DNA from: Microbacterium maritypicum MF109
GTDB taxonomy: Bacteria > Actinomycetota > Actinomycetes > Actinomycetales > Microbacteriaceae
Assembly: GCF_000455825.1 (NCBI RefSeq)
Contig: NZ_ATAO01000217.1
Coordinates: forward strand, 1-64,000
Reading direction: 5' to 3'
DNA length: 64,000 nt
A program made the position numbers and the translations under genes. The notes beneath the pieces are model-generated. The model was not told the origin of the DNA and searched no databases. It saw only the letters and a list, made by a program, of their open reading frames with translations. This document shows positions 8,083-15,464 of this stretch, in pieces (position 1 is the stretch's first letter; each line of letters begins with the position of its first letter).

Positions 8083-8886
8083 TCAGGCCCCGTCGAGCGG
8101 CCGCATGATGCGGGTGAGGAATCGCTGCGTGCGCTCGTGCTTCGGCGCGCTAAAGATCTCGGCCGGCGGCCCCTGCTCCACGACGACGCCGCCGTCCATG
8201 AACAGCACGTGATCGGCGGCCTCGCGCGCGAAGCTCAGCTCGTGGGTGACGACCGCCATGGTCCAGTTCTCGTCCGCGAGCTCCTTGATCACGAGCAGCA
8301 CTTCGCCGACGAGCTCCGGATCGAGCGCACTGGTCGGCTCGTCGAACAGCAGCAGGTCGGGCTTGAGCGCGAGCGCGCGCACGATTCCCACGCGCTGCTG
8401 CTGCCCACCGGAGAGTTGGTGCGGGCGGGCATCCGCCTTGTCGGCCAGGCCGACCCGGTCGAGCAGCGCGAGTGCGTCGGCGACCGCTTCGGTCTTCGGC
8501 CGCCCCTGCACCCGCCACGGCCCCTCGATGACATTCTCGAGCACCGTCAGGTGCGGGAAGAGATTGTGGTGCTGGAACACCATCGCCGAGCGGTCGCGCA
8601 GCGCGAGTCGCTTCTGCTTCTGCACGCGGGGCTTCGGCTGCACGGCGGGCGAGAAGTCGATCTCCGGGCCGCCCGCGACGACGATCGTGCCGGCGTCGGG
8701 CGTCTCCAGCCCGTTGAGCGCACGGAGCACCGTCGTCTTGCCCGAGCCGCTGGGGCCGATGAGCACGACGACCTCGCCACGGTGCAGAGTCAGATCGATG
8801 CCGCGGAGCACCTCGTTGTCACCGAAGCTCTTGTGCAGGCCACGGGCGGTGAGCAGAGCCTCTGAAGTGTTGTCAGTGCGCGACAC
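8083..8886 (-). CDS. Polar amino-acid ABC transporter ATPase (GlnQ/TcyC type)
   Basis: A 267-residue ATPase. Walker A is GPSGSGKTT (about residue 43), the ABC signature LSGGQQQRVGIVRAL, Walker B LLLFDEPTSALD, and the switch His lies in AVVTHELSFA. It energises import by the adjacent permease, overlaps the permease gene by 14 bases, and is the last gene of the three-gene unit. The ATPase alone does not define substrate. Confidence 0.9.
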   Translation of the reverse strand: MSRTDNTSEALLTARGLHKSFGDNEVLRGIDLTLHRGEVVVLIGPSGSGKTTVLRALNGLETPDAGTIVVAGGPEIDFSPAVQPKPRVQKQKRLALRDRSAMVFQHHNLFPHLTVLENVIEGPWRVQGRPKTEAVADALALLDRVGLADKADARPHQLSGGQQQRVGIVRALALKPDLLLFDEPTSALDPELVGEVLLVIKELADENWTMAVVTHELSFAREAADHVLFMDGGVVVEQGPPAEIFSAPKHERTQRFLTRIMRPLDGA

Positions 8887-9538
8887 GACTGTCGAGCCTC
8901 CTCTCGAGGGCGCTCTGTCCGAACGACAGCACCAGGCAGAACACCCAGTAGACCAGCGCCGCGGCGAGGTAGAGCACCATGAACTCGTAGGTCGTCGACG
9001 CGATCTGCTGGGCCACCTTGAACAGCTCGGTCACGAGGATCAGCGACGCGAGCGAGGTGTCCTTCACGAGGGAGATGAACGTGTTCGACAGCGGCGGCAC
9101 CGACACCCGCGCCGCCTGCGGCAGGATGATGCGCGTGAGCGTGCGCGTGCGGTTCATCCCCACGGTGTACGCGGCCTCCCACTGCCCCTGCGGGACGGAG
9201 AGGATGGCCGCACGCACCACCTCGGCGCCGTAGCCGCCGACGTTGAGCGAAAGCGCGATGATCGCGCTCGGCCATGGATCGATCGTGATCCCGATCGACG
9301 GCATGCCGTAGAAGATCACGAACAGCTGCACCAGCAGCGGCGTCCCCCGGATCACCGAGATGTAGAACCGCGCGACGCCAGAGAGGAGCGGGTTCACGGA
9401 GATCCGCATCAGCGCGATGCCGATGGCGATGACGAGTCCCAGCGCGAACGATGCCAGTGCGAGCGGCACCGTCGCCGTCAGCCCCGCCCAGGCGATCGGC
9501 CCGAGCGAGTCGAGGAACAGCTGCCAGGGGTTCTCCAT
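8873..9538 (-). CDS. Amino-acid ABC transporter permease
   Basis: A 221-residue permease of the His/Glu/Gln/Arg/opine family with about five membrane helices. The EAA loop appears as QWEAAYTVGMNRTRTLTRII (about residues 115-135), where the ATPase docks. IRGTPLLVQLFVIFYGMP is a strongly conserved family segment. It probably works as a homodimer. It lies three bases after the binding-protein gene and overlaps the ATPase gene. Confidence 0.9.
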   Translation of the reverse strand: MENPWQLFLDSLGPIAWAGLTATVPLALASFALGLVIAIGIALMRISVNPLLSGVARFYISVIRGTPLLVQLFVIFYGMPSIGITIDPWPSAIIALSLNVGGYGAEVVRAAILSVPQGQWEAAYTVGMNRTRTLTRIILPQAARVSVPPLSNTFISLVKDTSLASLILVTELFKVAQQIASTTYEFMVLYLAAALVYWVFCLVLSFGQSALERRLDSRVAH

Positions 9539-9541
9539 CGA

Positions 9542-10363
9542 TTACTGCGAGACGTCTTCGCCGAAGTACTTCTTGCTGATCTCGGCCAGAGTTCCGTCCG
9601 CACGCAGCTCGTCGAGCGCCCCGTCGACCGCCGTGACGAGCGCTTCCTTGTCCTTGGTGAACGCGAAGGCCTGCTCGCCGGCATCGTCGGTCTCGGCGGC
9701 GATCTTCAGACCGGTCGGGCTGTTGGTCGTCTCGTAGTCGAGGAACGTCAGCTTGTCGTTGATGGTCGCATCGACGCGGCCCTGACGCAGGAGCTCGACG
9801 GCCTGCGCCCAGCCCTCGACGCCCTCGACCTTGGCACCCGATTCGGTGGCGAGGTCGTTCCAGTTGCTCGTGAGCGACTGTGCGGTGGTCTTGCCCTCGA
9901 GGTCGGCGAACGACGAGATCGAGTCGTCGTCCTCGTTCACGACGATCACGCCGGGCGAGACCGTGTAGGGCGTGCTGAAGAGGTATTTCGCCTCGCGCTC
10001 GTCGTTGATCGTGACCTGGTTGGCGATCACGTCGAAGCGTCCGGCGTCGAGGCCCGCGAAGATTGCATCCCACTGGGTCTCTTCGAACTTCACCTCGAGG
10101 CCGAGCTTGTCGGCGACGGCTTCGATGATCTCCACGTCGTATCCGGTCAGGTCACCGGCGCCGTTGTCGCCGTGGAAGCTGAACGGGCGATACGTGCCCT
10201 CGGTTCCGACGGTGAGCGTGCCGTCCTTCGCGAGACCGTACTCCGAACTCGCGGAGCTCTCGCCACTGCCCGAGGTGCTCGCGGGCGTGCTCGACCCGCT
10301 GCAGGCGGTCAGGGCTGCGGCGGCGACGACGAGTGCGGTGACGGCGATGAGACGACGGGACAT
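9542..10363 (-). CDS. Amino-acid ABC substrate-binding lipoprotein, cystine type
   Basis: A 273-residue lipoprotein with lipobox LTAC (Cys about 21) followed by a Ser-rich linker, then a bacterial extracellular solute-binding family 3 domain. GTEGTYRPFSFHGDNGAGDL, TGYDVEIIEAVADKLGLEV and DVIANQVTINDER match the FliY/TcyA L-cystine-binding group better than Glu/Gln binders, so cystine import is a reasonable guess. Six acidic or small residues in the linker are unremarkable. A weak -10 (TAAACT on the minus strand, near 10394-10399) may serve the operon. Confidence 0.8.
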   Translation of the reverse strand: MSRRLIAVTALVVAAAALTACSGSSTPASTSGSGESSASSEYGLAKDGTLTVGTEGTYRPFSFHGDNGAGDLTGYDVEIIEAVADKLGLEVKFEETQWDAIFAGLDAGRFDVIANQVTINDEREAKYLFSTPYTVSPGVIVVNEDDDSISSFADLEGKTTAQSLTSNWNDLATESGAKVEGVEGWAQAVELLRQGRVDATINDKLTFLDYETTNSPTGLKIAAETDDAGEQAFAFTKDKEALVTAVDGALDELRADGTLAEISKKYFGEDVSQ

Positions 10364-10527
10364 GAACCCTCCTGGGGTGTGAAGCGCGGTGCGAGTTTAC
10401 GCGACCGACGCGGGAACTCCCCCACAGTACGTGGCGCTCGGCGGTTCGCCGCATCCGATGACGTTGCGTTTCGCGGGCTGGCCGGCCCTCTCGGGGTCCC
10501 ACCCCGCTCTCGCGCCAGCAGGACGCA

Positions 10528-10559
10528 GAAACGCCCCCGGGCGAACCCGGGGGCGTTTC
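10528..10559 (-). terminator. Intrinsic terminator after rplA
   Basis: A perfect 14-bp stem with a four-base loop (TTCG on the transcribed strand, a UUCG tetraloop), 12 bases after the rplA stop. The stem includes GCCCCCGGG. No long U tract follows, as usual in high-GC actinobacteria. Confidence 0.8.
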
Positions 10560-10571
10560 AGAGAGTCAGAC

Positions 10572-11261
10572 TCAGATGGAGTTGACGTCCAGCGGGATGC
10601 CGGGGCCGAACGTGGTCGACACCGCACCCTTCTGGATGTAACGGCCCTTCGAGCTCGACGGCTTGAGGCGGACGATCTCCTCGAGCGCTGCGCCGATGTT
10701 CTCGTTCAGCTGCTCTGCGGTGAAGGATGCCTTGCCGACGACGAAGTGCACGTTGGCGTGCTTGTCGACGCGGAACTCGATCTTTCCGCCCTTGATCTCC
10801 TCGACGGCCTTGGCCGGGTTCGGAGTCACGGTGCCGGTCTTCGGGTTCGGCATCAGACCACGCGGTCCGAGCACCTTTCCGAGACGACCGACCTGGCCCA
10901 TGAGCTCCGGGGTGGAGACAGCGGCGTCGAAGTTGGTCCAGCCATCGGCGACCTTCTGGATGAGCTCGGCGCCGCCGACCTCATCTGCACCTGCGGCGAT
11001 CGCAGCCTCGGCCGCGGGGCCGGTGGCGAAGACGATGACGCGGGCGGTCTTACCGGTGCCGTGGGGCAGGATGACGGTGCCGCGCACCATCTGGTCTGCC
11101 TTGCGGGGGTCGACGGCGAGCTTCAGCGCGACCTCGACGGTCGAGTCGAACTTCGTCGAGCCGGTCTCCTTCGCGAGGGCGACAGCCTCGGTGGGGGTGT
11201 AGAAACGGTCTGCCTCGATCTTCTCGGCGGCAGCCTTGTAAGCCTTGGACTTGGTAGCCAT
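10572..11261 (-). CDS. rplA: 50S ribosomal protein L1
   Basis: 229 residues, full length. [21 protein letters not shown] (about residues 122-142) is the L1 signature. It binds 23S rRNA at the L1 stalk and in many bacteria represses its own operon by binding the mRNA leader. It is 11 bases downstream of rplK and is followed by a strong terminator. Confidence 0.97.
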   Translation of the reverse strand: MATKSKAYKAAAEKIEADRFYTPTEAVALAKETGSTKFDSTVEVALKLAVDPRKADQMVRGTVILPHGTGKTARVIVFATGPAAEAAIAAGADEVGGAELIQKVADGWTNFDAAVSTPELMGQVGRLGKVLGPRGLMPNPKTGTVTPNPAKAVEEIKGGKIEFRVDKHANVHFVVGKASFTAEQLNENIGAALEEIVRLKPSSSKGRYIQKGAVSTTFGPGIPLDVNSI

Positions 11262-11272
11262 GATTATTCTCC

Positions 11273-11704
11273 TCAGCCCTCGACCGTGATGCCCATGGAA
11301 CGGGCGGTGCCGGCGATGATCGAGATCGCGGCCTCGATGTCGTTCGCGTTCAGGTCGGCCTGCTTGGTCTCGGCGATCTGACGGACCTGGTCCTTGGTGA
11401 TCTTCGCGACCTTGACGGTGTGCGGGGTCGCGGAGCCCTTGGGGACGCCGGCGGCCTTCTTGATGAGCTCCGCAGCAGGCGGGGTCTTCAGGACGAAGGT
11501 GAAGCTGCGGTCCTCGTAGACGGTGATCTCGACGGGGATGACGTTGCCGCGCTGCGACTCGGTCGCGGCGTTGTACGCCTTGCAGAACTCCATGATGTTG
11601 ACGCCATGCTGACCGAGCGCGGGGCCGATCGGCGGCGCCGGGTTGGCTGCACCGGCGTTGATCTGAAGCTTGATCAGGCCGGTCACCTTCTTCTTCGGTG
11701 CCAT
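11273..11704 (-). CDS. rplK: 50S ribosomal protein L11
   Basis: 143 residues beginning [40 protein letters not shown] is the conserved N-terminal domain segment that contacts the GTPase centre (thiopeptide and RelA-related site). The C-terminal rRNA-binding domain carries [19 protein letters not shown]. It is transcribed with rplA and separated from nusG by a terminator and a short tandem repeat, so it probably has its own promoter in 11710-11850. Confidence 0.97.
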
Positions 11705-11871
11705 TCTCTTTCCTTTCATCGAATCGGATGCCGGAGCATCCGCTTCTCCCACAGATCCGGCGGTTCCGGAACGTGGTCGTCTCCGCGCACGCCGAAGCGT
11801 CGCACAAACCACACAAGTCTACCCGATCAGAAGGAGTCCTGCCGGCCACGGCCGCTCAGCGGCGCAACGGA

Positions 11872-11909
11872 CGCCTGCCCGACGCAAGAGGCGCCTGCCC
11901 GACGCAAGA
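11872..11909. repeat. Tandem 20-base repeat between nusG and rplK
   Basis: CGCCTGCCCGACGCAAGA occurs at 11872-11889 and again at 11892-11909 with a two-base spacer. The second copy runs into the left arm of the nusG terminator. Function unknown; possibly a local duplication. Confidence 0.8.
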
Positions 11910-11938
11910 ACGGCCGCCCCGAGAGGGACGGCCGTTCT
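11907..11938 (-). terminator. Intrinsic terminator after nusG
   Basis: AGAACGGCCG pairs with CGGCCGTTCT around a 12-base loop (10-bp stem), 14 bases after the nusG stop. It splits secE-nusG from rplK-rplA. Confidence 0.7.
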
Positions 11939-11952
11939 CGTGTGAATGTGTG

Positions 11953-12996
11953 TCAGACCATCTTGGTGACCTGGTCGAACGACAGCTCCACCGGGGTCTC
12001 GCGCTCGAAGAGGGAGACGAGGACCGTGAGCTTGCCGCTCTCGGGCTTGATCTCGCTGATCGAACCGGGAAGACCCGCGAACGAGCCCTCCTTGATCGTG
12101 ATGGTCTCGCCGACCTCGAAGTCGACCTCGGCCGGCAGGGGACGAGCGACGGCGACGCCGCCCTTCGACGCGATGTTCTTGGCCGTGGGGACGTCCTTGA
12201 CCTCGACGAGCGACTTCAGCATGTTGAAGGCCTCTTCGAAGCGCAGCGGCGTCGGGTTATGGGCGTTGCCCACGAAGCCGGTGACACCCGGGGTGTGCCG
12301 CACGACCGACCAGGTGTCTTCCGTGAGCTCCATGCGCACCAGCACATAGCCGGGGATGCGCACGCGGGTGACCATCTTGCGCTGGCCGTTCTTGATCTCG
12401 ACCACGTCTTCCATCGGGACCTCGACCTGGTAGATCTCGTCCTCGACCTCGAGCGTCGACTTGCGCTGCTCGATGTTGGCCTTCACCTTGCGCTCGAAAC
12501 CGGCGTAGGAGTGGATGACGTACCACTTGCCCGGGAGCATGCGGAGGTCCATGCGGAAGGCCTCGTACGGGTCTTCCTCGGCGTCCTCGTCGTCTTCGTC
12601 CGTCGAGGAGTCCTCGTCGGCCTGCGCGTCGTCGGCGCCGAGCTCGGGACCGTCGTAGGGAGTGACCTCGTCGGCCGCCTCCGCCTCCTGCTCGGCGACC
12701 TCTTCGGCCACTGATTCGTTGAGGACCTCAGCGGCAGCCTCAGACTCAGCCGCTTCGTCCAGGTTGAGAGCGTCGTTCACGATCGCGTCCGCCTCCGGGT
12801 CGTCGATGTCGATGTCGATGTCAGCCGTGTCATCCTCTTCGCCGTCCTCATCTTCGACGTGGACCGCGACGTGTTCGGCCGAGGTGACCGAGAGCTCTTC
12901 CTCAGCGAGGACGTTGCCCTCCTGGGCCTCGTCTTCCTCGCTGGACTGCTCTGCGGCGGTCGCCCAGTCGGCGTCGTCGGAATATCGTTCAGACAC
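11953..12996 (-). CDS. nusG: Transcription termination/antitermination protein NusG with long acidic extension
   Basis: 347 residues against about 180 for E. coli NusG. Residues 1 to about 155 are an extremely acidic, low-complexity tail (runs such as [13 protein letters not shown]) predicted to be disordered. The NGN domain starts at [16 protein letters not shown] (about 157), binds RNA polymerase and links it to Rho or the ribosome; the KOW domain near the C terminus reads [20 protein letters not shown]. Actinobacterial NusGs commonly carry an N-terminal extension, but this one is long. It follows secE by 40 bases. Confidence 0.95.
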   Translation of the reverse strand: MSERYSDDADWATAAEQSSEEDEAQEGNVLAEEELSVTSAEHVAVHVEDEDGEEDDTADIDIDIDDPEADAIVNDALNLDEAAESEAAAEVLNESVAEEVAEQEAEAADEVTPYDGPELGADDAQADEDSSTDEDDEDAEEDPYEAFRMDLRMLPGKWYVIHSYAGFERKVKANIEQRKSTLEVEDEIYQVEVPMEDVVEIKNGQRKMVTRVRIPGYVLVRMELTEDTWSVVRHTPGVTGFVGNAHNPTPLRFEEAFNMLKSLVEVKDVPTAKNIASKGGVAVARPLPAEVDFEVGETITIKEGSFAGLPGSISEIKPESGKLTVLVSLFERETPVELSFDQVTKMV

Positions 12997-13036
12997 GTTG
13001 TTTTCTCCATAGCTGCGGCGCGAGCCGCGGGGGTCA

Positions 13037-13309
13037 TCAGCCAGGGATTCCGAACACCCAGTGCGCCAAGAGCCCGAAGGCGAAGTCCAAGCCGTAGACG
13101 ATGCCCATGACGATGATCACGAAGACGAGCACCACCCCGGTGAACTTGAACAGCTCCTTGCGAGTCGGGGTGACGACCTTGCGGAGCTCGGCGATGACCT
13201 GGCGGATGAACAGGGCGATGCTCCCGAAGAACCGGGAGAAGGGGTTGCCCTTCTTCTCGCGGGTGGCGCCGGCCGCGACGACCTCGCCGCGCGGTTCGTC
13301 CTGATCCAT
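13037..13309 (-). CDS. secE: Preprotein translocase subunit SecE
   Basis: 90 residues, single-helix actinobacterial form. The amphipathic segment [20 protein letters not shown] and conserved TPTRKEL are followed by one membrane helix (about residues 58-84, [21 protein letters not shown]). It clamps SecY in the translocon. It lies directly downstream of tRNA-Trp and upstream of nusG. Confidence 0.95.
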   Translation of the reverse strand: MDQDEPRGEVVAAGATREKKGNPFSRFFGSIALFIRQVIAELRKVVTPTRKELFKFTGVVLVFVIIVMGIVYGLDFAFGLLAHWVFGIPG

Positions 13310-13349
13310 CCTGAATGTACCTTTCGTGTGTCAGCGTTGCGCTGACGCG

Positions 13350-13422
<73 letters not shown>

Positions 13423-13617
13423 AGAGACCGGGAGGTCTCGGGGTGTTCTCCCCACTCTGCCACCGTAGCCGCGATCAAAAGACCCCAGGCATGGCGAAAG
13501 AATGCAGACAACAACTGCCCCACAAGCATACGGCATCGATCCGGTCGCGCCGAACCGGGATCGCGATGGCGTGTTCTTGTTAGGCTCAGCGAGCGTATGC
13601 AGGAGGAGGGAGCGCCG

Positions 13618-15441
13618 GTGAGCGCTGAAGTGCAGCAGTTCCAGGTGGATCTGCGCGGAGTCGTCGATCTGCTCAGCCGGCACATCTACTCCAGTCCTCG
13701 CGTGTACCTGCGAGAGCTCTTGCAGAACGCCCGCGACGCGATCACCGCCCGCCGCGAGGTCGACGGTGGGGGCGGCCGCATCCGGATCACTCCGCTGACC
13801 GCCGAGACCGGCGAGTTCGTGCTGCGCGACGACGGCGTGGGACTGACCGCCACGGAGGTCGCCGATCTGCTGGCGACGGTCGGCCGCAGCTCCAAGCGGG
13901 ACATCTTCGACCTCCCCCGCAGCGACTACCTCGGGCAGTTCGGCATCGGTCTGCTCAGCTGCTTCATGGTCGCCGACACGATCGTCATCCGCTCGCGCAG
14001 CGCCCGCGGCGGCGCCTCGGTCGAGTGGACCGGCAGTGCCGACGGCACGTTCCAGGTGGCCGAGATCGACGAGGAGCTGCCGATCGGCACCAGTGTGCAC
14101 CTCGTCCCGCGCTTCGACGCCGACGAGCTGCTGCGCCCCGCCGCCGTGCACGAGCTGGCGACGACGTTCGGGGAGTTCCTGCCGGTACGCGTCACGATCG
14201 ACGCCGCCGCCGGCGACATCGACATCACCCGAGACGCTCCGTTCCTCGACGCCGCGCAGGACCCCGAAGCGGCGGTCGGCTACGGTCGGGATCTCCTCGG
14301 CGCGAGTCCGCTCGACGTCATCGAGCTGAGCGAGCCCGCGACGGGCACGCGCGGCCTCGCGTACGTGCTGCCGTTCGCCCCTCCTCCCGGTGCACGCCAG
14401 GCCACGCGCATGTACCTGGGACGGATGCTGCTCTCCGAGCGCGTCGACGACGTGCTCCCCGACTGGGCCTTCTTCGTGCGCGCCGTGATCGATTCCACCG
14501 GCCTCGCTCCCACCGCGAGCAGGGAATCGCTCGTCGAGGACGCGGCGCTCGAACGCGTGCGCGAGCAGCTGGGCGCCGGCATCCGCCGCTGGGTGCTCGA
14601 GCTGGGGCTGCGCGAACCCCATCGTCTCGCGCAGTTCGTCGCCGTGCACGAGGTCGGCCTCAAATCCCTGGTGCGCCACGACGAGGAGCTCGCCCACTTC
14701 ATCTCCCGCTGGTTGACGGTCGAGACGACGCACGGCACGGTGCGGATCGGCGACCTCGTCGAGAGATACCCGCACATCCGCTACGCGCAGAGCGTGGACG
14801 AATTCCGCCAGGTGGCCGGCATCTCCCCCTCCGATGAGGTGCTCGTCAACGGCGGCTACCTCTACGACGCCGATCTGATCCGGATGCTGCCCGACCTCTA
14901 CCCGCACGTCTCCGTCGAAAAGGTGGATGTCACGGGCGAACTCGATCGTCTCGATCCGCCACCCCTCGACGACCGCGATGCGGCCGTCGCCCTCGAAGCG
15001 CGCGCCGGTGCCGTGCTCGCCGCATCCGACTGCTCCGTGGTCGTCCGGTCGATCGACCGCCCCGATCTCGCCGGGCTCTACGTGGCCGACCCCGAGGTGC
15101 TGCGGGCGATCGACCGCGGACGCACCAAGGGCGTCACCGGGGCCCTGTGGGGCGGTGTGCTGGATCGCATCGACCAGACCCTGTCATCCGCCCGCGACGA
15201 CGATCTGCGCGCGCGCCTGTGCCTGAACTGGTCCAATCGGGTCGTGCGCGCCCTGGTGCGCGTGCAGGACGACGCCGTCTTCGCGCGCACCGTGCAGCTC
15301 CTCTACATCCAGGCGCTTCTCGCCGGGCACCATCCGCTCGCGGACGCCGATCGGACGCTGATGACCAGCGCCCTCGCCGACCTCGTCTCGCTCTCGGCCG
15401 GCCTGGAGGGCGACACCATCCCCTTCGGCGACGCCCGCTGA
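13618..15441 (+). CDS. Hsp90-family (HtpG-like) ATPase
   Basis: 607 residues. GTG 13618 was chosen because AGGAGGAGGG lies eight bases upstream; an in-frame ATG at 13597 precedes that site. The N-terminal GHKL ATP-binding domain has ELLQNARDAI (Mg-binding Asn), DDGVGLT and GQFGIGLLSCFMVAD. The middle domain carries the TASRESLVED segment with the conserved Arg that reaches the ATP. The C-terminal third is divergent from E. coli HtpG, and there is no MEEVD-like TPR-docking tail. The gene is 23 bases upstream of a TPR-like protein, suggesting a chaperone and client-selector pair; no client is known. Confidence 0.85.
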   Translation: MSAEVQQFQVDLRGVVDLLSRHIYSSPRVYLRELLQNARDAITARREVDGGGGRIRITPLTAETGEFVLRDDGVGLTATEVADLLATVGRSSKRDIFDLPRSDYLGQFGIGLLSCFMVADTIVIRSRSARGGASVEWTGSADGTFQVAEIDEELPIGTSVHLVPRFDADELLRPAAVHELATTFGEFLPVRVTIDAAAGDIDITRDAPFLDAAQDPEAAVGYGRDLLGASPLDVIELSEPATGTRGLAYVLPFAPPPGARQATRMYLGRMLLSERVDDVLPDWAFFVRAVIDSTGLAPTASRESLVEDAALERVREQLGAGIRRWVLELGLREPHRLAQFVAVHEVGLKSLVRHDEELAHFISRWLTVETTHGTVRIGDLVERYPHIRYAQSVDEFRQVAGISPSDEVLVNGGYLYDADLIRMLPDLYPHVSVEKVDVTGELDRLDPPPLDDRDAAVALEARAGAVLAASDCSVVVRSIDRPDLAGLYVADPEVLRAIDRGRTKGVTGALWGGVLDRIDQTLSSARDDDLRARLCLNWSNRVVRALVRVQDDAVFARTVQLLYIQALLAGHHPLADADRTLMTSALADLVSLSAGLEGDTIPFGDAR

Positions 15442-15464
15442 CTCTCCACCGAAAGGTCCCCTCC

